This document shows positions 47,129 to 57,990 of a stretch of 64,000 bases of DNA, piece after piece. This DNA is from Balanoglossus misakiensis (Eukaryota; Hemichordata). The notes beneath the pieces are model-generated. The model saw nothing but the letters and a program-made list of their open reading frames with translations. It ran no database searches and had not been told where the DNA came from. The DNA is taken from assembly GCA_040954595.2 (NCBI GenBank), contig CM082598.2, positions 7,874,001 to 7,938,000 of the forward strand. Reading direction: 5' to 3'. How positions within the stretch are numbered: position 1 is the stretch's first letter; every line of letters begins with the position of its first letter. Both the position numbers and the translations under genes were made by a program.

Positions 47129-47751
47129 CTAATGGGGGAAAAATACAAGGTGACTGAATTTTTAAATAATTCTATGTCACTGACTAAGAACCCCAAGGAA
47201 ATTATATTGAAAGACTCAAAAACCTACTTTGTGATCTTAAAAAAATGACCCCCAAAATAAAAATAAAATTTGTTCAGTACGAATTTATCCCAGGAGAGGG
47301 CTAAATACAATAAAAGAGAAATATGAACGAATGCAAAGGGGAAAAGCAAGACTAGACTGCTGACATGAGAAGGAAAAAAAATGCTGTCATGGCAACACCG
47401 AGCTCGCTCACCAGCTGACACTTTTGTATGCATCAACGAAAATTTACTTCAAAGCTTTGAAAACACGTCTATTTTTATTATGCTTGCAAAATTAATAGAA
47501 GATATGTCCCTCATAACAAGCTAAATTTGGTATCGCAACATAACAAAAAGTATCGCGTTGACATCAGTGCCGTAAATATAAAAATGACAGTTCACCATTC
47601 ACTCACACTACATGAAATGATAAACAAGTTTGAACTTTTTCATCGCCGAAAAATCCATTCAAATACAATCATGCTTTGAAATTTAGCATTTTATGACCTG
47701 TAGATGCAAGTTTCTATCAAACTTTTCCGTGTTTTTCGTAATTCTGTACAT

Positions 47752-47823
47752 TTACAGCATAGAAAATGCCGAGCGCAAAAAAAAGATCGCGTCAACATGT
47801 TTGTTGATATCCCGTTCGGCCAT
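47752..47823 (-). other. Possible first ATG upstream of the transposase-like gene
   Basis: A short frame (MAERDINKHVDAIFFLRSAF) starts in a strong context (CAAGATGGCC) in a small CpG-containing patch upstream of the large exon. It lacks a clear donor before its TAA, so it may be chance. Confidence 0.2.
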
Positions 47824-47828
47824 CTTGA

Positions 47829-48420
47829 CCTAGTTTCGGCGGGTAATTCCCCGCGACCGCACTGACACGGAAATTTATTGCCGGTAAAAAACGGTGAGCT
47901 CGTCAGTAAAATATCATTCCCCTAATTTTTAAAACAACATGAAACGATAAAAATCCTGGATATATGCGTTTATGAATTTTACATACCGTATTTACGAAAG
48001 AAAAAACTTGACAAAACCTTTGACCCGCGCTGATGAATATATAGTAGCAGTGATTTCTTATGAAACTCGTATCATATTATAGCTTGTTTTATTGGCTATA
48101 ATTTGGTGTACTGTTGAAAGACTTTCAACGATTGGCTCATCCTTTGCTTTTCCGTTTTCCGTCCGCCACCCCTCACTTTTTAGGGCCATGCGCACAAGAG
48201 ACGGCACATTGGGGGTCATCGGCGATATTTTCCAGGGGGAGTACTAATCATGCATTGACCGTACAGAAGTTTTCACATGTTCTATTGAGCGAGAATGACT
48301 CTGCTTCATTATTTAGCATAAAATTATTATTGTACGACGCCAAAAAATTGAAAAACGGCGACTTTAAAATCTCCAAAAATTTACTGTGGGGGAGAGTTCG
48401 AACGGCCGCCATATTGGATT
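47829..48420. other. Intron stretch without recognised gene
   Basis: Contains CpG dinucleotides around 47820-47900 and 48200-48410 but no supported exon. Confidence 0.4.
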
Positions 48421-48463
48421 CTGTATGTATGTATGGATGGATGTATGGATGTATGTCCGTCCA
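48421..48463 (+). repeat. ATGT/ATGG microsatellite
   Basis: Imperfect four-base repeat of GTATGTATGGATG type at the outer edge of the left inverted repeat. Confidence 0.8.
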
Positions 48464-48660
48464 CATCAAAAACTTGAAAACCACTGCGTGTATCACCTTG
48501 ATATTTGGTGTGCAGATGCAGGCTGGGCTGTAGATGGGAGTTTGTTCAAATGAAGTTGTCGTTGCCAAAATACACAAATTAGCTGGAAAAATGTGAATTT
48601 AGTCAAAACTCAGTAACTCAAGAACTACTGGTCAGATTGCTTTGCGAAGTAGTGTGTATT
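48445..48660 (+). repeat. Left arm of a ~215-bp inverted repeat pair
   Basis: The segment with CATCAAAAACTTGAAAACC, GATATTTGGTGTGCAGATGC and GATGGGAGTTTGTTCAAATG is the inverse of 52130-52340. The two arms flank the MED25 exon at 50234-50332 at about 3.5 kb spacing. Confidence 0.85.
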
Positions 48661-50233
48661 TACTTTATTGAGTTGTTTATATACACAGCAAATTCCTGAA
48701 TGATTACATAACTGGCTAAGTTTTAAAGAGGCCAGCTGTTCTATTTAGTGTATGTATAGTACATATGCTATTGGCAGCTTATGGGTCAGTCAGTGCTTGC
48801 CCATTGATCTCTTGCTATGTGTGTGTGTGTGTGTCTGTCTGTCTGTCTGTATATCGCCATGTACTCCGGTGTAGACTTTTTCTTGTGTATTCCCTCAATG
48901 GGACCACTGTGTCCTTGACGCGATTTTTATTATGTTTGATACAAGAGACATTTTATATTAATGTACATGTGTATATGTAGTTAATGAACGTTCAACCATA
49001 CACAATTTCCATCCCACTTGAATGATATGAGCATAAAAACTCGCATAAAATGAATAAATGATAGAGACCGATTATCGGCGTGTGTTCAGGCCTCGAAAAT
49101 TTTTTCACAAATTCACTTGCCACAGGGCAAGTGACTTTACAATTTCACTTGTCCTTCAGAAAATTACACTTGCCCTTCAATTTGACAATTTTTTCATATC
49201 CATACAGTATGTGTATTTCGGCGTGCATGTGCAATACTGCAATATTGGCCTTTGAAAAATTAATAAGAATTTCCAAGCTAAAAAGTGGCAATATGTCAAA
49301 AAATTCTATAAATCCAAGACATATTTGAATTGAAAAATAAAATGCCCCTCCTTGAATGGGCATGTGAGTGACCCTTTGATGTAAGCATGCAATAGGAATA
49401 ATACTGTCTTAACCCAGTCTAAATCCAGAAATATGCAGTGAAATCTATATTGAAACTCCCATCAGAAGATGTCTTTTCAACAAAACCTAGGACTGCTGAT
49501 ACCTATGGTGGCGATCAGTCAGTTTCAGCATGGTTTCAGAAGCAGCTGTTTAAGCATAGGCCCTAGTCTCATAGGCCATCAGCATGTTACAATGTTGTAG
49601 GTAAAAACTAAAATGTATCTAAGTCAAACGCGTCCGCGTCCGTAAACTAAGTTTGCAACTTTGTAGATAAAGGTCGTAAGGTCATCCATTGTACTTGGCA
49701 GACGGTACAAGTAATCACCATGGTGTAAACCACGATCTCGCACGTTTAGTACAGGGTAAAGGTCACTTGCCCGTCGGACAAAAGACTTTTATTTTTCACT
49801 TGTCCGGGCTAAAAATACACTTGCCACGGGCGTCGGGCGATAGGAATTATCTAGGCCTGAGTGTTTTTTTATCACTCTGGTGGCTACAAGCAGGGTTGAA
49901 GTTGTGTGTGGTGAAACATTGATTCACTATATATCCACATGTAGAATAACAGAAATGGTGCCCTGTAACAAACCTAATTCATGGAAAAGGGGCAGCGAAA
50001 GAGACAAATTTTCCCCGTAAGGACACCTCTCTATTAAGGACACATTTTGTGGTCCCAGAGGTGTCCTTCCTAGGCAGGTTTCAATGTACTTCACACGTTA
50101 GTTGTACTCAACTGTCTGTATGGAATCATTCCCTGATTGACATGGTGAGCTTTACAAAAACAGATAAACTACCAAAAAAGTCAGGGCCATATGTAGAGAA
50201 TGATCTTGAAACTCAGAATATTACCATAATTAC
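48661..50233. other. Intron with short repeats
   Basis: A GT/GTCT microsatellite lies at 48818-48852. Segments at 49085-49180 and 49745-49862 share repeated CACTTGCC/CACTTGTCC motifs in a CAGGCCT-bordered setting and look like one old element. A GGACACCTCTCT repeat lies near 50020. No gene is seen apart from MED25. Confidence 0.5.
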
Positions 50234-50332
50234 CTTGAATATCGTAAACTCTTCATATTGTCAAATAACTGCAATGCAGTACTCACACCTTCAGAAATCA
50301 TACCATATTTCTCACCTGCTCCTGACAACAAT
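50234..50332 (-). CDS. MED25: MED25 VWA-domain exon (most 5' exon found)
   Basis: The acceptor is TTGTATTTCAG and the donor GTAATT. It reads LLSGAGEKYGMISEGVSTAL then QLFDNMKSLRYS and leaves in phase 2, which the next exon completes exactly. MED25 orthologues have [26 protein letters not shown] here. Earlier VWA exons (the VFVIEGT and EYFNGGPP regions) were not found between here and 55.9 kb; they may be diverged, missing or outside the window. Confidence 0.88.
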
Positions 50333-50493
50333 CTGAAATACAACAACAATCATTTAACAAAAGGTGTATGTAAACAGCGTCTACTCTGATTGTAGACAGA
50401 TTTGATTAAACATTTTATGAAACATTTAAAGGTAGGAACGTCTAATAAAAGCAAGTGAGTCAAAAGTCAAAAAGAGCGACTTTATCCCTTTAA

Positions 50494-50578
50494 CCCTTTC
50501 ACCCCAAGTTCCTTCTATACAGGTCGAACCTTTTAATGGAAATCAATGGGATTGGACTGAACCTTGGTTGTGAAAGGG
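50494..50578. mobile_element. 85-bp MITE flanked by TTAA
   Basis: TTAA CCCTTTCACCCCAAG at the left and TTGGTTGTGAAAGGG TTAA at the right are inverted ends with TTAA duplications (50490-50493, 50579-50582), typical of piggyBac-mobilised MITEs. Related sequence occurs near 27490 and around the 4.7-kb palindrome. Confidence 0.8.
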
Positions 50579-50582
50579 TTAA

Positions 50583-51650
50583 TGGGCTTCCATAATTAGT
50601 GTTCTTTAAAAATAGAGGGTGGTACTTAGGGGTTATTACACTAAATTTGGTGAGAACACTAGAAAGTGGCAAATACAGGCTCTGCATGTATGATAATAAA
50701 GACAATTACCCTTCTGCTTTAGAATCATCACCATTAAGCTATATTGCTTGTATCCGCATCAGTTTATCATCTTTTGCTAATGCATAACACGACTGTTGTG
50801 TACTCTTTGAATGGAGGCTGATTAAATCGGTGTGACACCCATTTGAAATGACACTAAATAACACAAAACTACAATTTGTGTGTGCGCAAATATTTTGTCA
50901 CAGTTGTGTGACATGCGCACACAAAAAAATCCATTGAAAGATAACAGCGGGCGAGGCTATCTGGGGCGCCTTGTCAAGGTTGGCCGGTCAGGCGCCCTGT
51001 ACACATGTACGCGTACGCGCGCTTGTATGCTGTAGCAGGACGCACAATGATGTACGTGCGGTAACCTAGGCCACAAACTTTACACGTGTCAGGGCTATAA
51101 TTTATGCACACAGAAGGCATTAGATATAACAAAGCAAGTAGGGCTTCTGGGTCATTTTCCTTGATGCTATAACACAAGAATTCCACACCTTGTCTGTACT
51201 AATGCATATCGGGGGGGGGGGACCACTTGCAACAAGATCTCTTTCATGATGTTTATGTACTTTATTCGCTACATTGTAAATAATTTTTTTTTGTTGGGCC
51301 ATCTAGACATGAAGGGAGAACTCATTCAAGTATGTTTATCTGAAAGCCTGCTTGTCTATCGCTATTTTGTTGCACGTAATTCAAATACAATTTCCCGAAA
51401 AAAAATTTGGCTCTTTGCGTGCACTGCACGTAAAAAATAAAATATCAAACGCAAGCCCTGTAGAAATTCCAAATTACTATGATATGATTCCATAATAATT
51501 CTAAAGAAGCCAATCCCATTAACTTAGAACTCAAATTTAGAGAAATCAGCCATACAGTGTACACTTTCTGAGAAATATAATTTTTTATCAAAATTGGTAA
51601 ATATACCCCCAAAATACAAGACATTGCCCCCACAAAACATTGACACTTTC
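50583..51650. other. Stretch without recognised gene
   Basis: Includes a GC-richer patch at 50950-51080 and a G run at about 51210. The segment at 50720-50840 (CATCAGTTTATCATCTTTTG, then GCTGATTAAATCGGTG) has a related copy at 57140-57230. Confidence 0.45.
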
Positions 51651-52200
51651 ATCATAGGTTTTGTAAATCATCATGACAACTCACCATGGAACCTTCAAAT
51701 CAAATTTCAAAGCAATGGGGTAGAGAGTTCTGAGAAAGAGTTTTGACCAAAAATGGCAAAAATCACCCCAAAAATATACTATTGAATTCTACAAGTTGAT
51801 TTGACAAACACACATCTCTATGCCTACCAAATTTCAAAGCAATCTGACAAGTGGTTTTACAGAAAAAAAATTGATCAAAAAGGCAAAATTTGCACCAAAA
51901 TTATAAATTTGCAAATTTTGCAGCAATTTAAACAAAACTTTGATAACTCACATCACCTATATGAATACCCATACTAAATTTCAAAGAAGTCAGATCATCA
52001 ATTCCAGAAAAGTAGATTTTTTACCAAAAATGTGGAAAAAGACAAAAAAATGCATAAATTATAGAACATTAAAACTATTAGTTCAAAACACACACAACTG
52101 TGTGAGGTTATTATAAGGTACATGCATACCAATTTTCAAATCAATATGACCAGTGGTTGTTGAGTTTCTGAGTTTTGGGCAAATTTACGTTTTTCCCAAC
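51651..52200 (+). repeat. Repeat family 'R', locus 3
   Basis: Copies with AAATTTCAAAGCAAT followed by a GACAAGTGGTTT-like motif lie at about 51693, 51828, 51976 and 52130 (~145-bp period). Confidence 0.65.
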
Positions 52201-52340
52201 TAATTTGCATATTTTTGGCAATGATAACTTCATTTGAACAAACTCCCATCTACAGCCCTGCCTGCATCTGCACACCAAATATCGAGGTTATATGCGCAGC
52301 GGTTTTCAAGTTTTTGATGTGAACGGACATACATCCATAC
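52130..52340 (-). repeat. Right arm of the ~215-bp inverted repeat pair
   Basis: Inverse of 48445-48660, including CATTTGAACAAACTCCCATC and the GCATCTGCACACCAAATATC segment. It merges with repeat family R on its left side. Confidence 0.85.
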
Positions 52341-52420
52341 AGACGCAACCAATCTCATAAGGTCCCACTAGTATATACAAATGGGACCTAATGATATTTG
52401 GGTGCAACTTGTAGACTGCA

Positions 52421-52606
52421 TCATATATATATTGTTTCGTCGCCCAAATTGTGTGTGTGTGTGGGGGGGGGGGGTGTTCCCAATGTGCCCTTCCTATGAT
52501 ATCTGCAATAATTGTAGCCTAGATGGGATGATTGATCAAGCCCGTCAGCGATCAACCAGCCCACCAAAGCTATAATTATTGCACCTAATCCTATGATAGC
52601 TGGATC
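52421..52606 (-). other. Hydrophobic open frame, uncertain exon
   Basis: After an acceptor-like TTTGTACAG the minus strand reads MDPAIIGLGAIIIALVGW then LIADGLDQ, a single hydrophobic helix. No donor or partner exon is clear, and downstream it runs into low-complexity Pro/His codons over a G run. It may be chance. Confidence 0.2.
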
Positions 52607-52699
52607 CATAGGGTAAACTGTACAAAACAAATAAGTGTCAGTATAAAATGTGGTAACTTTTGGCGTTTGTTTCTTCCCAGTTGAATTTCGACATCGCAA

Positions 52700-53584
52700 A
52701 GTGATTTCAGATGTCAGTTTATATTTATAATAACATTGCTGCCACTAAGAAATATGAATGAAGTTGCACAGTTCATATAAACATTACACCACTGGCAACT
52801 GTGCTATATCATGCCACTTTTATGACCCCTTTTGACCTCTACATCCTGGCTTTTTGTCGGTGTGAGTATACAATTTCGAGTTTACCAACCATGCTATTGA
52901 ATCAATGCACTTTTTCTCATCCTTGAACAAAACTGGTGAACATTGCCTGTTAGAAAACGTTAGCTGTTCAACACTGAATGATGAATGATGTCATACCTCA
53001 AACCACCAGGATGTAAGGTCACACAGGGGTCATGAAAGAGGCCTGTAAGATACTATTGTTCTCTGCCCACTTTCTAACCCTGTTGTCACTACCAGCAGCA
53101 GGAATGGGACAGGGGTCCAGGCTATATCTATAGGACTGTTTGCTAACATCATGTGTGTTTACTTGAGTAAGTTGGGTACTATAAAAGGAATTGTCACTAT
53201 TACTGTAGGGGGAGACATGAGTCTACCTGGTTGATTTATATTTTACATGTTGTGCTTAGATTAATAGAAATAATTTGGGCATGGTTACTTAGGAACACTT
53301 CCATAACTAGTCTGCATTTTGCCTCTGCCAAATAGTAAAGAAAAAACACCAGAGAATAGGCAGAGTAGAAACTAAACTGCACTCTCCTAAATATAAAATG
53401 GTTTACCCCTAAGTCTAATGTGATGCATAGTGTGATTCAATTTGTGTCAATAACATTGCAACCACATCAGTGTTCAGTGAAAACAGTATGTGACATACTT
53501 TTCCACCTGACCAAATCTATTAGAAACACATTTTTTAAAGAAATTGTTTTAAAGGGGCAGCTGCTATGACATTTGGGATTAATA
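52700..53584. other. Stretch without recognised gene
   Basis: AT-rich with no supported exon or repeat. Confidence 0.5.
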
Positions 53585-54016
53585 GAATCTCACACTCCCA
53601 AGGGATATTTCTCACAGGAGTTGGGGATTTTCTGTCCCACACGAGCCTGCGGCTCGTGTGGGACAAAATATCCCCGACGAGTGTGAGAAATATGATCCCA
53701 GGTCCTTGGTGTGTGAGATTATATTTCTCACACGGTCACAAATTAGCCAAATTCGTTAAAACATTGAATAAATGTCGTCTGGGGGCACGTTATAGTTCTG
53801 TGCCAGTAATACACATCGCGCCATTGGATAACATTTAGTGTGCGAAGAGAAAGAACTCTTTGTCAACCAATCAGCGCTCGCGTCATATACAGCTTTCGAT
53901 TCAGTGAGAGTGTGAGAATAATAGAATCTCACACTCCCAAGGACCTGAGATCGTATTTCTCACACTCGTCGGGGATATCCTATCCCACACTCCCAGCGGC
54001 CAGGAGTGTGAGAAAT
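53585..54016. mobile_element. Palindromic MITE pair with GTGTGAGA ends
   Basis: GAATCTCACACTCCCAAGG at 53585 and its inverse near 53710 enclose a centre with a near-perfect hairpin (CACACGAGCC/GGCTCGTGTG). A second part (53905-54016) has the same ends and the phrase CTCGTCGGGGATAT. It looks like one element with an internal duplication or two nested copies. Confidence 0.7.
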
Positions 54017-54022
54017 TAAATA

Positions 54023-54199
54023 CAGTAAAACCTGTCTGAACCGAACACTGAAGGCACTGAAGAAATTGTTCAGTTTACAGACATTTCCAGTTTGTAAAGG
54101 TTCTTTTTACATGTGATTCTATGTCGAAGGGACTGAAAAGGTGTTCAGTATAGACAGGTTTCCAGATTAGACAGGGTTTGGTTTTGACAGGTTTTACTG
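54023..54199. mobile_element. 177-bp MITE with CAGTAAAACCTGTC ends
   Basis: Left CAGTAAAACCTGTCTGAACC and right GACAGGTTTTACTG are inverted termini. Single ends of the same family lie at about 27554 and 41774. Confidence 0.8.
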
Positions 54200-55293
54200 A
54201 AGGTTGAAAATTAATTCTATGTGGCCACTGAAGATTCTTGTGCTACTCCCAACAATATGTTGAAACCCACAATTTATGTATAAAATACCATCCACTAAAT
54301 ATTTAAATCATGTCACCAAAAACATTTTACTCTAAATAAATAAATATATTCTATAAAAACATATTTTTTAGACATGTTGCATATTTACGTAACAGTAGTA
54401 AAAAACTGTGAATGATAACATTACACATTCACGGGCTATGTTGACAAGTGAAGTATAAATGGGTATATTAACATGCTGTTTGGAGTAGAACAAGAAATTC
54501 CCATTGATACTCAGAACAAAAATATATGTTCATCAATTAAAGCCAAAAGTTACAGCTAATGTCCCGTTAAGTGCATCACCCACTTTGGACAGCCATTGTA
54601 ATTCAGAAAACTTCTGGAGCAGTGAATAAATCCTACTATACCTAGTCTATCAGAAGTTTTTTTCATTATAAAAATCGAGCTAGTTGCTTTAAAAAAAAAT
54701 GAGACACTACTTTGCACAATAGTTATGAGAGCTTGCATTCACACAGATTTGAGACAGACATCTCAAAGCGTTAACAAAAAAACATAGAGAATACTGTTTT
54801 TGCGAAGGTAATTTAAATTGCTTGTTACATGATAGTAGTGAAAACAACGGTGACATTGAAGTAACCGAAATGTTCTCCTATATCAAGCTTTCAGAGATAA
54901 TTAACAGAGAAATGTTTATTTCAAAAAGTGAATGTCTTATTTTTTAGCTTATACAGTCACAATATGTAATAGAGGGACTGTGAGATAGTGCACTGGTTTG
55001 GCTGTTGTTTCACTACAGATTTTTGTGGTGGGGGTCACGAATGGGTCTATGATGGGGGAAACCAGAATAGAACCCCCCCCACCCTCCCCCTAGCTGTGTT
55101 TCCATAGAGATAATGTAGTACTAAATGTGACATTATTATATGACTCTGAAGGTCACATAGCTCTGCGTACAGGTCTGTGTGTTCCCGGCTGTATGCAGAG
55201 CTAAAGGTCACACAGAGAAACCACACGACAGAGATCTCACCATCTCAAAAAGCTGACTCTGAAAAGCATGTAAAAAGAAGTAAGACTGACTTA
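54200..55293. other. Stretch without recognised gene
   Basis: AT-rich, with a C run near 55075. No exon supported. Confidence 0.5.
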
Positions 55294-55930
55294 CCTGCAA
55301 GGAGGACCTGTGTCACACATCTCTGCCCGCCAAGGTCTTGTCATTGACCCTGGCGATGTCTGTCATGTAGTCTTGCTCCAGGTCCAAGACTATAGAACGT
55401 CCTGTGGACGCGATGTTAATCACACTGGCGGCGCGTTGTACTGTTCCTTTCCTTTATCGACAGGCACAGCGACTGCCATAAAGCCATGTCATCACCGAAC
55501 TCTCATCATATCTGATATACTTCCCTTGCCGGTCGGGGCAACACCGACGTCACGATAAAACGTCGTAGGTTCCGTGGCAACACCGTAGCTACAGCCTGAT
55601 CTGAGTGACGGCAACTGATCCAGGATCTCAATCACTCACCCGGCTCTGTCAGTGTCATGGCTCTCTCTCTCAACTACGGTGCGACCTGTGATGACGACCA
55701 CCTCGCAAAGTTCTGCCAAGCGCCGCCGCGTCCCATGTAGAAAGGTTGCGAAACCCTTTGAAAACACTGCCAAGAATGCTCCATTATCCGAAATATATAT
55801 GTTCTTTCACTGACGTCTCCACTCATGAGAAATTTAAAAAAGGGGCGTAACACGCTGTTGTAAAAGATCAGCTGATTCGCGACCAAAACATTCACGATTG
55901 ACCCTTGACCTAGGATAGTCCTGTACCCTC
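55294..55930. promoter_or_regulatory. CpG-rich, probably bidirectional promoter region
   Basis: CpG density rises sharply over 55290-55920 and falls again on both sides. On the minus strand a CTTGCAG/GTAAGTC donor at 55299-55293 would close a 5' exon. On the plus strand a small gene starts at 56151. A minus-strand frame upstream of that donor (INIASTGRSIVLDLEQDY, then TGA) is unassigned. It could be the 5' exon of MED25 or of another gene. Confidence 0.45.
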
Positions 55931-56150
55931 GATCCAGCGCCAGCTAAGTTGGCGTTGTTAAAATAATTATTAGGTAAACAGCCATCACTATAAGCTATAG
56001 ATGTAATTCAGTAAACCAAAATCTTTAAAAATATATGTTGTCAAGAACAATTTATAGACCAAGGCCATGGCCAGAGGTACATCCGAAAAATACCAACTGT
56101 ACATGGTTATTCTTACATAACCTTTGACCCCGATTTGTAAACAGTGCCGC

Positions 56151-57990
56151 ATGTTTGGAGTATCGCTCTTAGAAATTGAGATTCACCTGATGCAGTGGTT
56201 TAAAACCGATGGTGGCAAAGAAGTTTTCCGCGAACATGAAAACAACACATCTGCAAAAATGAAGGTATTGTAATACTGATATATTAAACGCACAACTTAG
56301 AATATGTGCCATTTTGGCCACGTGCAGATTGCAGGCACCAATGTAATAGCTCTGCTTGGCAGAGCTGTGTGTCCTTACAGCGTCACTCCTGTATATGAGC
56401 GAGACGCTGGGCGATCTCTTTTACAGTTATTTTCAACATCGACAAACATCAACGAGGAATGCCATATTATTTTTTTAAAAATAATATTTATTATCATCAT
56501 CATCATCATCATGATTCCAGCTATTAATTTACAGTACACGTTGTTGTCTTTTGCCAGAAAGGAATGCATTTCTCATATCACCTTACAAACTGCCAGAAAT
56601 CCAAACAACACCTTTATGACAAAGCCTACAATGAAATGGTGGATGGTACAAATCAAAGATTATGTGACTGCATGATCCTCTCAAAGGATATTAATTTGCT
56701 GGGAGGGTGAATGTCTGTTGCTAAGCAACCAATGATGTGGGAGTGAAAATCTTTGTGATTTCTCAAAATGTAACTATTATTCTACATTAATATTTCCGTC
56801 AATTGGTTTTCAAGCATAATATATACACAACACAACACATTATATTGATATACCATGCCTAAAATATGAAATGGAAAAAATGCAATCAAATGAGTGGCCA
56901 AGCAAAGTTTTCAAAATTTTCCATTTAATTAACATTTTGTAATAGTTTATATACTTTAGGCTGACTGTTGGTTGATTCTGTCTGTCTTAAACATTCAAGG
57001 AAAATTTGTTTGTAAAGTCATTTCAATGCCTGTCTATTAAAGCCTGTATAGCTGCCAAATTTCACATTTTTCCACAATAAAATACTTCAAATATATTCCC
57101 TATCCTCTAAATCCTCAACTTAAGCCATATGACTTGCATTTGTATCAGTTTGTCATCTTTTGGCGACGCATACCACGATAGCTGCGTACTGTTTGTATAG
57201 AGGCTGATTAAATCGGTGCGGCACCATTTTAATACAAAAGTGTTCAAATTGCAACATGCAGTCATAATCGGGCATCGATAAGGTGTTCATGTATACCTAA
57301 GTAAGCTTATTTAGATGGACTAATTAAAGTTGGAAATTAATGCTAAAAAGTGGTAGCTCTAGAGGCTTTCATTTCCACATCTTGCTGACAATAGATGTAG
57401 ATGTATTTGAAATATGTGCTTTGATTGGATTATATGACATGGATTTATTTGAAGGGTGTGTTTGGATTAGATTATGTGACCATTGGATTTTGGATTTGTG
57501 TTCAAGAAGTGTTTGGAAATATTGAAGGGATCTGATGAAAAATGTTCAGGCAATTATTTTACCTTGGTCTGGAGTTTTAAAAAGGGTGCGTGATTTTCAT
57601 GTTGTTTGGGTATTGATACTATGTTCACTTCCAGTTCTATATTTGCAAATTGAGATATGTTTAAAATGTCCAGTATTCAGCTTATCAACTCTACCAGTAT
57701 TTTCATTAATAACAATAAAATTTATGCGTTTATTGTTTGTGTAATTTGGATTATTAAGTCAAATGAGGGACAGTTCTTAATGTACACCTTGTAATGAATC
57801 AATCAACGACATAATAGATAGGTGAATATTTTTCCTCTATTTTGATGTGAACTTTGCTCAATCCTTTTTATCATTTCAACAGGAGATGAGACTTCAAGAT
57901 GTCTGCAAAGATTTCAATGAGAGTGTATCAAATAAACCGGAAAAGCTCAACCAGAAAAGTGTGTATGATGACAGCAGCTGATCACAGTCC
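56151..57990 (+). CDS. Small plus-strand gene, unknown product (exons 56151-56264, 56558-~56700, 57893-57990)
   Basis: Exon 1 starts MFGVSLLEIEIHLMQWFKTD after a CpG-rich region and ends NTSAKMK in phase 0 at GTATTG. Exon 2 follows TTTTGCCAG and reads GMHFSYHLTNCQKSKQHLYD then KAYNEMVDG; it stays open to a TGA near 56708. A third exon after TTTCAACAG reads EMRLQDVCKDFNESVSNKPE, ending KSVYDDSS plus TGA. The exon 2-3 joint is unclear: phase 0 needs the weak donor at ATG/GTGGAT, or an exon is missing. Short, soluble, Lys-rich; not recognised. Confidence 0.5.

Larger units (their letters stand above)
36176..50233 (-). other. 14-kb MED25 intron filled with mobile elements
   Basis: The exon at 50234-50332 ends in phase 2 and the exon at 36055-36175 supplies the missing base, so they are spliced together across this interval. 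It contains the 4.7-kb palindrome, small MITEs and the transposase-like gene, all listed separately. Confidence 0.8.

Noticed and set aside
49689-49922. Plus-strand frame reading HLPVGQKTFIF as a gene
   Set aside because: It lies in a repeat with recurring CACTTGCC motifs shared with 49085-49180 and has no splice or promoter support.
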